Shown here: positions 13,581-26,660 of the stretch, one piece after another
How the letters are laid out: each line of letters opens with the position of its first letter
How positions within the stretch are numbered: position 1 is the stretch's first letter
DNA from: Apus apus
Taxonomy: Eukaryota > Chordata > Aves > Apodiformes > Apodidae
NCBI RefSeq assembly: GCF_020740795.1
Contig: NC_067285.1
Coordinates: 108,091,652 to 108,155,651, forward strand
Direction of reading: 5' to 3'
Length of the DNA: 64,000 nucleotides
Notes under the pieces: model-generated
What the model was told of the DNA's origin: nothing
Databases searched by the model: none
Seen by the model: only the letters and a program-made list of their open reading frames with translations
Made by a program: the position numbers and the translations under genes

Positions 13581-16087
13581 GGTTAAGAGATCAGGTACTT
13601 GGTTAAAAGCCATGCAGCTTGACTTGAAGAATTCAAGCTTTTCTTATTTCCAAAGACATCAAATAAGATTTCATGACTTTCCATAACAAAATTAAGACCA
13701 TGGAACACACCTGAATTTGTTGCAGGTATCTTTCAAATACTCAGTTAGGTTAATCCATTCCAAAAAATGTTTCCAATTATTCAAAATGACGCTGCATTTA
13801 TGCAATAGAAAAGAGGAAGAACTGGACCACACTGGAGAGAGGCGAGAATGGAGGATAATCAGCTTTTTCAATGACTACTATTCTTACCATTTATACTAAT
13901 ACAAATTTATTAAAAAATACATTTACTATGTAAGTTTGAAATATAATGAACTATTTTCAGAATGGCTTTACAATATCTGTGCTGTTTTGATCATCTCCAG
14001 GGAATAACCATTCAGATTTCAGATTTAGAAGTTCTGCTCTAGAAGGAAACCACTGACAAAAGCTTATGTTCTGAACTGCCACTACAAGAAAACTTATCTT
14101 TTTAGGACTGATGTCAATTGGTTTAATACTGCTTGAAGTGGGACAAGAAGCCCTCTAACACAGGTCAATGCCTGTAATGGTCATACGTCTAGACAAAACT
14201 TCTGAAGTCAATGGAATCCTCACATTTTTCCCCATAATTCTCAAGAGCAAAAAGGAAACTGTGATAGGAATTCAAATGGCTAGTTAAATATCTTTGAAGG
14301 ATGATGCACCTCCTTCATTACTGATCTAAGAACATTAACTTGCAAAATCTATGATGCAAGGTCAAGTTAACCATTTTTAAGCTATTTAAGACAGTTATTT
14401 CAACTTAAGTGTCCTCGTGCACTTGGAACCTTACTGTGCCACTGCCCACCCTCTTCAGAGATGTAGTAGTTTTGTCCGTACGTGGTTTATAGACTTCTAA
14501 GTCATTTGCTCCCTGCCCTAACACATAGACACCTGGTTTAAATTTATGCTATTCCTTACCAGAAAAACATCACCACTTGTACAACTTTTGTACAGTATGG
14601 GCATTAGGGCAAGGACACACTTTTCACTAAAATAAACTAAGACAGAAAGAGTAAGTATATGATAAGAGAGACTGGCAGCTTCAGGATTTTGCTTTGTTTT
14701 CCATCATATATGCAAAAATTCACTATGGCTATGACATAATTAAGCAAAGAACATAAATACACATTTACATGTGTTTTTTCTTCCTATTAAAAAAGCACGA
14801 AATTTAAAAACCACCCACCTCTAAGAACAGCAAACCAAGCACTACATTTCTAACCTAATTAAAAAACTTAGCTACAAACAACAACCAACTTCCTACAGAA
14901 ACACCACATTTCTGGAACTAGATTTGCCTATCAATTAATGGCACAGAAATGAGATGGCATTTAATGCAGCAGAACACAGAATATCAATGTTTAAGTTAAA
15001 AGAGAACCTTGCCAGCTAGCTGAATGTATGAATCTGCAGATGAAAATATGCTTTTTTATGTTGGTATTGGACTCCAAGGTCATAACAGAGTCAAAATAAG
15101 AACATTATTAAGTGTAACAAGCTGATACCGATGAGCTTCATTTGTATGCAATAACAAAAACTTAATATCTAGTTTCTATCTTCAACCCAAACTGTTTTTC
15201 ACATCATTTGGGAGCCAGAAAACATCAAGAAGCAAATCCTCAGTAGAATCCCCTCCCTTGTATATTTACTTTGGCACAAACATGACATTTCAGTCCTTGA
15301 CTGTCAGCTCTCGTTTTAATATTACTCACATTTTGGTTTACTTTCCCAAGGAGCATTACTTTTCTTTAAAGATATATTACACACATTAAATGTATGTAGT
15401 TTATTTCTTACATTGCCATATAACATTACACAATATATATGCTGCATGCCAGAAGTTACTTCTAACTTGAGCTAGTTCCCAACTCTAGTATTTAAACCTC
15501 CCTGTAATTTTTCACATCCCACATTTATTTTCATAGTAGTTTGCTTCCTAGTTTATAACCACTGCTTTTAAGAGCTTATCTTCCATGACAAGAATTCAAG
15601 AATATCATTCCTATGAAGGCAGTTAATTTAGAAAGCAGGCTAGAATTTGTCACAGTCCATCGATAACTACTAGAATTGGGCAGCGTGGTGCACAGTCAAT
15701 CTTTGTGCAAACTGCTGTGTATTTCTGCCAAACTTATGAATGATTTCATGGTTTGCTTTTGGGCACTGAAACAGAATCCTTTCTAAACTATTTCCAGCCA
15801 TGAAGCACCTTAGCAGCTCTGCAGGTCTCTTAGCACTCAGAAGCCATGCAAGAAACTTCAAACAAGTAGGTTGAGAGTTGCTCCCAAGACTGGTCCAACA
15901 GCTACCGAAAGATGCTTAATTTTGGCTCCACAAGCTACAATTGCAATGGAAAGAGCGGATTCCTCCAGCCTTTTCACATAGCGGCAAAGGATACTTGGAG
16001 TCATTTGTGCTGCAGTCATTGAAACAGAATCACAGCATGCTTGACTCTGGAGTCTCTGAAAGTTGTGTGGTCCCTTTGCTTAAAGCA

Positions 16088-16400
16088 GGGTCATCTACAG
16101 CAGGTTACTTAGGACCTTGTCCAGTCCAACCTGGGTTTTAATATCTCCAAGAACAAGGAGACTCCACACCCCAGTGTCCGCTGGGGAGCCCAGAACTAGA
16201 CATAGGACTCCAGATGGGTCTAACCAGTGCTTAGAAGAGGGACTGGATCACCACTCTTCCCATGCTGGGGATGCTTGGCCCAGTGCAACCCAGAGTGCTG
16301 TTGAGTCTTCTTCGCCGTAACAGCACACTGCTGGGTCATGCTCAACTCGTCCACCACCCTTACCTCTGGCTGGTTGGACAAGTTGAGCACAACTCCCTCT
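16088..16400 (-). mobile_element. CR1 LINE fragment, 3' region
   Basis: Reverse-strand CR1 sequence. It has the segment read on plus as CCAGAACTAGACATAGGACT, followed by CCAGATGGGTCTAACCAGTG and later GCACACTGCTGGGTCATGCT. These are the typical inverse of the CR1 region just downstream of the RT. A second patch at 16113-16190 (ACCTTGTCCAGTCCAACCTG, then GGAGACTCCACACCCCAGTG) matches CR1 3'-region sequence. The copy is diverged and has internal deletions. Confidence 0.8.
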
Positions 16401-18684
16401 TTTTATCAGGTTCCTGGCTTATGGTATCGTGGCTACCCTGTGGTAACAATATAGCCTTTATATATATATGAAAATAAATTAAAAAAAACATGATAGACAT
16501 GACCAGGCTCACTATACAACAAAGTGCTTCTGAAGTCTGCAGTGGTGGAAACATTTGTCAGAATTACAGTCAAGACTAAAGTAAACAAAGATTACTTTGG
16601 GTGAGAGAAAAATACCATGATATTTTGTAATCTCTACAGCAAAATTACATTACTAAGCATTACAGAACCTTTCAATTCTCACATCCTTCAGCAAGAAAGG
16701 AACAAAAAGAAACAGAGAACTTGCCATATTAAACAAGCAAAACCACAAGTTCTGTATAATGATCAAATCTGAATATCTTAGAAGTTGTTCACAAGAATGT
16801 CACCATACTGTAAGACAGACTGAGTATTATGTTGAGAGACTGAGGGAAATCCATCCTCATTTGGCTAAAATGTAAACAATAATGTTGAGCAAAATGCATA
16901 ATTTAGCAAACTGGAAGAAATATGGCCTAAGTGCATTCAACATGTGCAGCTAAGTTCTGTGCTAGTCAAGTTACTTTGATATGCAAATGAAAAATTAGGC
17001 TTGAGGGCAGAAGTTAAACAAGCTTATTTGAAACTTTTTGTTTTAAATCACTGAAGTTTCTGTTCAGCAAACAGAATGAAAAGCTTTAAGGCTTCACAAG
17101 TGCAATGTTTTGTATCACACAGTCTTGCAGTGTGTCATGACATACTTCCATGCTCATGTCTAAACCAAAGCTGAGCATTACTTAATCAGGCATAATAGAA
17201 CTTGCTATGAAAGAGAAAATATTTCCATAGTGCCTTTTCAGCAGACCTAGTAGGTATGGTAACATGATGATTCAGCATGAGATGAGCTCCTGCTGAAAAC
17301 AGAGGGAAACATCTACCAGAAGTGGAAGAGCTGCTGACCATTCAGCTGCAATTATCCCAGAATAAGTGTCTTGTTTTTTTGATTCACAAGCACAAGCTCT
17401 TTCTAGGGAGGCATAGCAGCCTCCTTGGTGGATTTCTTCAGGGTTATTTCCTATTAATGCTCTGTAACCCACTTCTTCCCCTCTCCCTCCCATTCAGCCT
17501 CTACTTGCAGTTTCCTTGTTGGTATTTACCAAAATCATTGCTGGTTGAACAGGATTATACTGGTAAAGCAACCAAGGAGTAACAGAGTCATGTGACAGAC
17601 ATGCTGGTTTTACAAGGCAAAAAACAGGTACATATGCTCTAGATCGACACCAGCAACAAAAATATCTTCCCCTCAACTAGCTCAGACAAGTGTGTTCAAG
17701 CTGTCACCTAACAAAGTTGAAGTATGTAAGACACATAATACAACTAAACTCTCAGCATCTTTATAGGAGTAAGAATTTAACCAGATGAGCTGCATAACTT
17801 CCGGAATCAGGAATATCATAAGAACTTAAGATTCAAGAATCACTGAGGCTCAAATAGCAAATGCTATCTAAAATTAATAAAACATGATTTCTCTAAATAA
17901 ACGGCAAATTTTTTAAAGAATCAGTTTTCATGTCCTTGTGGCTATCAGAGGACCCCAGTGTGGATTCACTGCTGCACATAAAGAAGCTACACCAAAGTGG
18001 ACAAACTTTAAAGTATGATTAACAACACATTTCTAACACTTCATAAATATGAAATGGAAGCAAAACCAACCAGAAAACCACTGAAAAAAAAGGGTGACAA
18101 CCACAGAATTGTATACACCAAAATATGCAAAACAGAAAAAAAAGTTTCTATAGAACATGCAAGATTTACGGGCTACAACAAAACCCAAACTGTATTAAGA
18201 TTTATTTTCTAAATTATAAACCATTTTCCCTCTCAATCTATTAAATAGTAGGATGATACAATAAACAGATGCTCCTGCAATCAGCCTATGCTCTTCTGAT
18301 CAGTTTGGTCACCTACACATATTATCTAAGCCTAGCTAAACAGATGGAAAGCTTCACCAATGGTTTAATCAGCAGCCTAGAGGCCTCTAACAAGAAATTC
18401 TGCATATTTGAGAATTATTCTGTTTTAATAGGGTAAGGTGTTTATCTGAAAGCATTTAATTTGTTACTAACAGTTATGCCTTCAATTTTGACTTACTTAA
18501 TACATTAAAATACCATTTATGCCAGGTAAGAAGAACAAAATCAGACCTAAAATGAGCAGATAAACATTAGTAACAAAGGCACACAAATACATAAAAATAG
18601 CTGCTACAGGGCTAACATAACTTGTCCTTATTTGCCAGCTTCCTCTTTACTACTGTTTTTTAGTTAGTGCACTTTTTAACCAAC

Positions 18685-18888
18685 CTCAATACCACTTTGT
18701 CTTGCTAGTTTTACAGCTGTATTGTAGTAGCCACAGCGTAAAAGATGTTCCACCATCATACGATCCATACGCTTCTTCTTCCACATGTTTGCAGCAGCTG
18801 GCTGGTCACTACTGTGTTCCTTCAGATGCTCAATTCTACGTTTGCAGAGTTTAGCACTTTCATCTTCAGCCTGGATTGATTCAACTGC
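18685..18888 (-). CDS. MAEA: MAEA coding exon 3 (residues 85-152), contains most of the LisH motif
   Basis: The exon starts [10 protein letters not shown] after a ttttag acceptor and ends RQSGIE before a gttggt donor. It is 204 nt (68 codons), phase 0 at both ends. The segment [20 protein letters not shown] is the LisH motif (about residues 121-153 in the family), a dimerisation helix pair used in CTLH-complex assembly. The flanking [21 protein letters not shown] is a charged helix and linker. The linker reads NMWKKKR where I remember SVWKRKR in human, a conservative change expected between bird and mammal. No stop or frameshift is present. The donor has the canonical GT but weak later positions. 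Confidence 0.97.
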
Positions 18889-21068
18889 CTAAAAGGTAAA
18901 TATTAACAGGAACAAATAAGAGCTATAAGTTTTCAATTTGTCTTTAAAGCAAAATACAATAACAACTGTCTGTAAGCGTTCTTTAAATATTATAGAGTTA
19001 CTCTCAATAGTGTTTCTCTCATTTAGAAAGACATTGCCTGTGGCAATGCACGTTTTCAGCATGGTTGGTCCAGTTCTGAGGTATTCTTGCATATAAATAA
19101 GATTTTACTTATTTGACATTGTAAGCATATACACTTTTTTGCTTAATGTGCAGTTAGTCTGAAAACAGCAATGTATCAACTACAGCACCAACTGCTGCAA
19201 TAGTCTGCAGAGAGGTTTGTGAAGGTTTGCAGTCATCTGGTCGAAAGAGTTGAAAATCATGAATTTTCACCTCTAACCTATGCATGGCTTTGTCCTCAAG
19301 CAGCTGTCCTACTGAATTAGTTCTGCTGAGGAGTGATGCAGAGTAAACCCACATTACTTCTAATACACTGGAGCCATTTTAATCAGTCACGCAATAATGA
19401 AAATTATATAAACAACTGGCCTCTTGGCATCTTTATTCAAGGATCTTAGAGTTAGTTTTTCATAAATGATTAGCTTTGTTAAACTCATATTATATTATTT
19501 ACCTCTGCTACTCTGGAAAAATGCATCTACTGTTAGGACCCTCACTTAGGAAAATAAATTTGTTCAGAGGAAGCAGAAAGACATTTTTTAAACTGAGTAT
19601 TAGCATATCCAGTGCAAAACACACACCCCAAAATATCTCTGCAACATTAGGTGTGCTGCAAATTTTACCAGGCAACTTTATTACAGACCTAGCATAATTC
19701 AAAGCCAGCTGACTCAGTATGCAGCACATGACAACTGTGGGTCACACGAGGCTGCAGAATACAAGAAAGCTTGAGGCACTTTTATATGCTTGCTAAGGTA
19801 AAAGCAAACCAGAAGACGATGGAGGCTTCAGGACCTTTCCCATCTGCAGTAAATCACTAGTGATGCAATTTCAGCTTGGGTTGCCTTACTTCTGGTGACT
19901 TTAAACTTGCTGGCCTGTGTTTGAATAACGGCACAGCCATGGCAACGGGGAAGTCCATGCAGATTTGCCAAGCAGGCATAGACCAAGATCTGGCTGGCTT
20001 TTGACAGCCCACTTTGCACTCCATCCTGGCAGGGCTACCTTCCCAGTACTCAGGCTATTCAGGATATAGTATCATCCTTGGATAACAGCTCAATTTCTGG
20101 AAGCACAGGTTGGTCCTAATTGCTTTTACCATGCCTGCTCATTTACAGATTTCTGGAAGGATCAATACTTGAAAATCAAAATGAAGTAAATGAAATCTTT
20201 TGCAAGAAGAGAATACCAAGCATTTGGTTTAAGACAAATCTGGTCCTTGATACTAAATAAACTATCTAAAAACCCTAGTCACTATACAAGATAGTCTTTT
20301 ACTAAAATTCATGCAAACATCTATAGCCTGAGTTATTTTTATTACTCAAGTCTGAGCTGACTGAATTTAGCTTTATCTTGCAGCATATGGTTTGGAGAGC
20401 AGTATTTTGAGTTATAAACCAAGTCTTTCCCTATTCAGCAAGCTAACGCTAACAGAATACAAAAAAAAACTTTCACTTGTTAGACATCTGCAGTATTATC
20501 AGATGTGAAGGCAACCTTAACAATTATGGAAATCGAGGCAGCCAGGCATAAAGGTTGAGCCCCTTCCCATTCCAAAGGAGTCTCCTTATATGGTTTTGTG
20601 TCTGGACTTACACAGCTCTTGCTGTTTTTTTGATCCTTCTAGTGCATTCAGAAAAGGCTACAAATCCTTTTCAGAAACCTCTGAAGCTAGTCTATCTGGA
20701 CTTGCCCTGCTGGACATTAATAGAACATGAGGGAACAGGCATATTAAACAGGATACAAAAGGGAAAACACAAAGGACTAGGTTTCCCAAGGTTCATTTTC
20801 AGAACCCAAGAAACCGGCTGAGTTGAAAAGCTCTGCTTTGAGAGTAAGGTGTTAAATAAAGGAACCAACTAATTCTGTTAAGGCCATCTCAGCAGTTCAT
20901 CAGATCCTTGTCTAAACACAGGAGGAAACAGAGATCCCACATGGGTCCAAAAGCCCTAAAGAAAACAATCATTTTGCTCAGGGCAGAGATTACAGAGAGG
21001 ACAGTTGGAGTTGAGGGTTTAGAGCAGAAACAAGACCACTGTATTTCAGAAAGCTTTCACTGTTATAC

Positions 21069-21092
21069 GGGGGGGGGGGGGGGGGGGGGGGG
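21069..21092. repeat. G24 homopolymer
   Basis: An uninterrupted run of 24 G residues on the plus strand, that is C24 in the MAEA pre-mRNA. It is in the AT-rich intron 2, not in a CpG island. Confidence 0.95.
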
Positions 21093-22042
21093 TTTGCCTT
21101 TTGTTCTTTCTGAGCAACCATGAGATTCCCCACAGTCTTTCAGGCAGTCAAAAACAAATGAGCAATTACACTAAAATGGAGGCTTGCACCTAAAACAGTC
21201 AGCAATGCCTTCAGACACACCCCCGCAGTCAGCAAAGATTTAACAAGTAAATAACTGACTCCTCCACATCATTGCTACACACCTACAAGCAAAATCTAAC
21301 ACCTTTTCAGAAAAAGCAATAATTTCTTTCCATAAGTAACAGAGAAGTAAAGAAAACATCCTCCATGACCTTTTTAAGTCTCACAAACCAGAGATGAAAA
21401 CAGCAATTAGATTTATGGAGCCTTTTGCAGAACAGCTTTTCAACACCCAGCTAACCTGTTCAAGCAGAAAACCCCACATCAACATACATGACAGTGTTAT
21501 TTTCATGTTACGAACCTCCAAGGTATTTTGACGCTTCACTTAATAATTTAGTCTCAAGATTGATATCTGTTGGTTATTTCATTTTAAGTTTTAATGAAAT
21601 GACTCTACTTTTATTTGTTTCATCTATTTACTTTTGGAGAAGCACTGCTGCAAAGCCAGGTGACAGAGCTATTTTCATTTTTCTGCAAGATTTGTTTCAA
21701 GTAAGTGTTCTGATGAGTGGATAAGATTCTGATCTGAGATAAGGACTGCCTACACTATATAGTTTGTGTTTTTAACCCATTCTTCTTATTCAGACATGTT
21801 AAAGGCATGAACATTTGGCTGTATTTCATACATGCATTTAAAATACTTTTAGTAATATTCCCTAGGATCCTTCCAGTGTGTAAGCTTAGTGTTTATAAAA
21901 AACATTCCTAAAAACTAACAAGTTTCCCTGGTCTCACTGGGACAGACGGAGAACAGGCCTTTAGTAGCCCCGAACCAGCTGGGAGACTGAGTGAAGGCAG
22001 CTGACCCAAGCTGCCTAACAGGGGTATCCCACACCACTTACC

Positions 22043-22125
22043 TCATGCTCATTATAAGAGGGAGGTATGCTGAGAGTGGGGAGTTCATGCTCATTATAAA
22101 GGGGGTGGTAAGCTGAGAGTGAGGA
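22043..22125 (+). repeat. 42-bp tandem duplication of the LTR core promoter region
   Basis: Two imperfect copies begin at 22043 and 22085, each starting TCATGCTCATTATAA and continuing with a purine-rich stretch and GCTGAGAGTG. The repeat doubles the TATA-like segment of the LTR. Confidence 0.85.
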
Positions 22126-22240
22126 ATTTTGTCTCCTGGGGCCCCTCTCTCTTGGCCTGCTGCTCCCTCTCTCCCTGCAGACTTCTAGTTTGAGTATAAG
22201 CTCATTGCTTCATTTGTGTCTGTATTAGTTTTGTTATATC

Positions 22241-22439
22241 ATAAAATCACAGAATCACAGAATCTTAGGGGTTGAAAGGGACATGGAAAGATCATCCAGT
22301 CCAACCCCCTTGCCAGAGCAGGATCACCTAGAGCACATCACACAGGAACGCATCCAGGCAGGTTTTGAATGTCTCCAGTGAAGGAGACTCCACAACCTCC
22401 CTGGGCAGCCTGTTCCAGTGCTGCTCTGTCACTCTCACA
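22241..22439 (-). mobile_element. CR1 LINE 3' fragment inserted into the LTR
   Basis: On plus the element begins with the inverse CR1 octamer tail (AATCACAGAATCACAGAATC) and continues with AAGATCATCCAGTCCAACCC, GGATCACCTAGAGCACATCA and GAAGGAGACTCCACAACCTC. This is a well-preserved 3' end of an avian CR1 in reverse orientation, 5'-truncated after about 200 bp. Confidence 0.95.
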
Positions 22440-23041
22440 TTTATATTTCAAACCATGGGGCTTCCCTCCTCATCCTGATTCCCCTCTTTGGCTGGGGAGG
22501 GGTCACTGGGTGAGAGATCAAACTGCTTCAGTTCAGCCCCAGATACAGGCTAAACAAGATACACATGATCCAGTACAACTTGCACTTTCTTGGGCTAAGA
22601 AGCCTCAACGCTGCATACAATTACCCCCACACTGGGGCTGAAATATTTTTCAGACTCATCTACCCATTTTTGATCCTCAAGTGATTAACCACACAAACCT
22701 TTCATTAGACAAGCAGGAACTGATACAAATGGATTCAATTTGTTACCATTTCTTTTATCGGGGTAAATAAATTCCTTTTCAGAACTATAAATACATATAA
22801 ATGTAACCTCTCAATAGAGGTTTGTTATACTTAGTCATGGGACACCAAGTCACATTTCATAAGCACAGTGAAAAAAGATACAGTAACAGTTTTGATGTTT
22901 AGCTGTGCATTCTAAGGGCTTTGTTTGCAGTGCCAGTTACATCTTTATCTTGAAAATAAAATTCAAGCAAACAGCATTGCAGAAAACTACTTCTGTTAAT
23001 TTCATAAAGACAAAGTAATCACAAGGTAAAACACCACTTAC

Positions 23042-23224
23042 CTTTCGTTTCAGAACACTGAGTTTTTCAACTACTCCATCCAGGAGGCTAACAACTGAAT
23101 CCACAGCAGGACAACTGCTCAATGTCTTCTCCAGCTCTGCCACAACCATTGTAACGTGGCTGGTCTCTCGATCAATGTTTTTCTGTGCAGCTCGAAACCG
23201 TTTGTTCAGTGTTTCATATGGCAC
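23042..23224 (-). CDS. MAEA: MAEA coding exon 2 (residues 24-84), coiled-coil region
   Basis: The exon starts [10 protein letters not shown] directly after a tttag acceptor and ends SVLKRK before a gtaagt donor. It is 183 nt (61 codons), phase 0 at both ends. The sequence is a helical, heptad-like segment rich in Leu, Val, Glu and Lys ([18 protein letters not shown]), in keeping with the coiled coil that precedes the LisH domain in GID-type RING subunits. It matches mammalian MAEA almost residue for residue. One difference from the human form I remember is SSCPAVDS in place of SGCPAVDS. Intron 1 of about 16.7 kb separates it from exon 1, and intron 2 of about 4.2 kb follows. Confidence 0.97.
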
Positions 23225-26200
23225 CTAAACAAGAAGTATCAAGTCATTAGAAATTCTGTATTAAAAAAGTCAGGTCTTCTAGAGATTAAAAAGACTCATT
23301 TTACTTGATGCAGTCAGAACAACATCTAGGTTCCAGGATACTAGAGATTATTAATTAAACTTGGCTTCTCATAACAAATACCTCTCAGCAAGGAGTTAAC
23401 ACTTCAAAAACCATGAAAAAAAACCACACCAACAACACACAACAGTGACAGGAAATAAAAGCTGGCAGATTCTTTTCTGATAACAATTTCACCTGTTCTG
23501 CTTTGACTGTTGCAAGCCCTGATGAAAACAGTTCAGGGAGAACAGAAAGCAAAGACAAAAGTGTTTCTAAAAAAGTCAAGCTACAAGGTAACTACGAAGA
23601 AGCAACCACACTTCCTAACACTGCTTTTTAAGTTTACATTTCTTTTCTTCAGTAGTTCATAAAAGAAGCCACCTTTAAGAAATCACCTACAATGCATATT
23701 GGCTATTGAAAAATTTATACATAGTACAACAATACTATTCAGGAAGTCTAATAGGTCTCCTAAATACTTCTGCCCATGGGACTACTTTTTAATATAAATT
23801 CCAGTAGAATTATAATGAATGCTAAGAGAAACTTCATGTAAGTTTTCCTTTAGTGAAAAAAGCCTACGTTGTATGACTAAGACTCCATTTCTTGACTCAG
23901 AGACTAACCAGTCTTAGAGGTCTCCTGTCCTACTTGTCCCATATATGGAACAGTCATATCAAAATTGATACAGATGGCTGTTAAGAACACATACATAGGA
24001 GTAGTCTACAGCCTGGTCAGACTTTAGGGTACTGAATGATTTGGGAAAAGCTTACAGTAAATGTTAAGCTGCTCCCACCATATTGCTTCCAGTGCAGTGA
24101 AAAGAATAAGCAATTTAGACAGGAAGTTCTATTACCTTATGGAAACAGAAATTCTAGAACTGAAAACATTCCAATGTTACACACGTAATTCATCCATCTT
24201 GAAAAAGTCCATGAGAAGTTCTTTCAGGTAGCTATGATAATCTTGATTGCTTGATTAATCAAAGGCATAATTTGGCTAGCAATCAGATTATACATATTTA
24301 AGGTAAACAGGAAATGGAAACCAGTGTTTTGTTTGGTACATATCTATCACATATATACTTTAAAGATTTGTAATCATATAAGTTCTCATCAGTTATATCA
24401 GGATTGCCTCCATTTTCTTCCTTCCAATCATTTGCATGCCAGAAAGTATCCCCAGGGCTACTACATAATAATTGCAATTCACAATTAGAGATGCATTGAG
24501 AGAGTTCTGGATCAGAGTAAGGAAGATGAGTCAAAGTACTTGCTTTCTAAGACTGTACAACCTACAATAGGTAGTTGCTATTTGTAGAAGACATAACACA
24601 AGGATACTTCTGATGAGATATGAGAGGGCTCCTCTTCCTCTAAGACTGAAATAATCTATTTTATGTTTTTTTTGGTATCTCAAACTAAGACCTAGACAAA
24701 TGACAGAACAAGCCTTTACCACAGGAAGTATCAAGCTAAATCAAATAATTTCCTTATTCTTTCTTCCCTAAAATCCCAGCACCACATCCCCCCAAAACAC
24801 AAGCCATATAAAACATCACAATTAAGAGGCTCCAATATCTGCTACCTGAACATCTTACACTCCATCTTTAGCTCTTATTTCCTTTCTCCACCTCAAAAAA
24901 ACTTATAAAAGGTTTTAAAGCCATAGATAGAATGGGTGTTTTTGGGGGCCATTAGTTTGAGTTCTCATGCATTTGAGCAGATGTCAGACAGCATTAAGGC
25001 AACTTATCCCCCTTTTTCCCCTCTACAATTTTTAAAAATGAAAACCGTATTTCCTTCAGTTACTTGCATCTACTGAATTCAGTTTCTGCAAGCTTTCCAT
25101 ACTTCATTGAATAGCTACATCCATCAAGACTTTCAGAAGCTACTATTGATTTGAGGTATCTGTTCGACTACAAAAAGTCAAATTGTTAAATTTTGAGCAC
25201 TCAGTTGAACTGCACATACAGATGTAGTCAGTTTGAAAAAATTTAGCTTTAATCTCCCTTTTCCTTAGGTTTTTATCTGCACACAAGAGCAATAACAGTT
25301 CTTGCTCCCCATGCTCAGTCTCTTTAGCCTGCAAATTTCTGACACAATCTATGTTCATTTGACATTTAGAACAATTGTACTTTCAATTTCAGCCAGCATC
25401 ATTGTATATAAATGTATAACATGCTTAGGTGCAACAGGTTTTTTCATCTTATTTTATCTTTATGGTTTTTCCCAGCCCATGAAAGTTCTGAACATCCTGT
25501 GTGGGAAAGGCTAGGGAGTTGAACTGTTTTACTCTGTACTCTGAAAGTAAATACAAATAAATACATTGCTAAACATAATTTTAGTGTACCGTAACAAGGG
25601 AAATTACTTTAAAGGCACAATGAAAATATTTGCACAACTGAAAGTAAATACTCTTTACCAGAGTTTTTAATAATTTGCATGGGCACTTGTTTCTTACTAG
25701 AGAGCCAGGAGTTTTCAGAGAATACTCATAAATCATATCCAGGGACAACTTTTACACTTGCTTTACAGGACTAGATTCTAGAAATGCTACAAACTGCAAC
25801 CACTAAGTTCTTTACTGAGAAAGCATCTTATGGAGACTCTGCATCTTGATCTGCTGCTTCTTTTGTTACTTGTACATCTCCTCTGCTCCAAAAGAGACCT
25901 GACTTCCCAGTTCTGCTTTGCTTTACTGCAGAACTCTACGAAAGTTACAGGCACTGTGCCACTAAGTTGATTTTTTTTTTTTCCTCCAACAATGAAAGTA
26001 AATGGAAGGAGAATGTAAAACAATGCTCTAGAAAAAGTAATTACAAAAGTTCCTAATTATGGTTCCCTTTAATTTTCAGGTACCAGTTATAAAACAGTGA
26101 ATAACAAACTTTTTGGACCAAGAGACATCTACAAATTGGCTCTGACAAGGCTACTAGACTTCCATTTTTTACTGCTAGCAGCATTCTGTGACCAAGCATG

Positions 26201-26489
26201 GATTACACAGTTTTTCTTTAAGAACAAGAGTGACCTATAGAACTTAGTCTAGGGAAGTATTAAGGAAAAAAAGGATAACCAGCTACTAAACACTGAAAAA
26301 AAATGAAACAAAGCAGCAAGAACTGACCATAATGTATTCTGTAAAAACACAATACCAACTTGTCCTACTTATTAGAGCTTGAAAAACCACACCTCAGTTG
26401 ACTCAAACCATGAGCATACAGCAGGACACAAAGCAGAGATATAAAATATTACAGGGCAGCACATTCAAACCCCATCTCACTAAACAGAG

Positions 26490-26660
26490 TCACAAAATCA
26501 TAGAATTATTGAGGCTGGAAAAGACATGTGAGATCATCAAGTCCAACCCCACCCCATCAGCTAGACCACAGCACAAAGTGCCACATCCAGTCTTTCCTTA
26601 AACACCTCCAGGGATGGTGATTCCACCACTTCCCTGGGCAGGCCATTCCCATGTCTGATC
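26490..26660 (-). mobile_element. CR1 LINE 3' fragment
   Basis: Plus-strand reading shows the inverse CR1 end: TCACAAAATCATAGAATTAT, then AGATCATCAAGTCCAACCCC, CCACATCCAGTCTTTCCTTA and ACACCTCCAGGGATGGTGAT. This is a different CR1 subfamily from the copy at 22241, judging from the body sequence. Confidence 0.92.

Larger units (their letters stand above)
21930..22563 (+). mobile_element. ERVL-type solo LTR, interrupted by a CR1 insertion
   Basis: The left part (about 21930-22240) resembles avian ERVL long terminal repeats: an AGCTGACCCAAGCTG block, then GGGGTATCCCACACCA and a TCATGCTCATTATAA core promoter. The right part (about 22440-22563) resumes with CCATGGGGCTTCCCTCC and a TTTGGCTGGGGAGGGGTCA segment and ends near ...CAAGATACA. 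A CR1 fragment separates the halves. No internal gag, pol or env sequence is present, so it is a solo LTR. The 5' boundary is uncertain and may be truncated. It is in antisense orientation relative to MAEA. Confidence 0.72.
18889..23041. other. MAEA intron 2 (about 4.2 kb)
   Basis: The intron lies between exon 2 and exon 3. It contains a 24-bp G run and an ERVL-type LTR interrupted by CR1, both listed separately. Nothing else is recognised. Confidence 0.85.
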
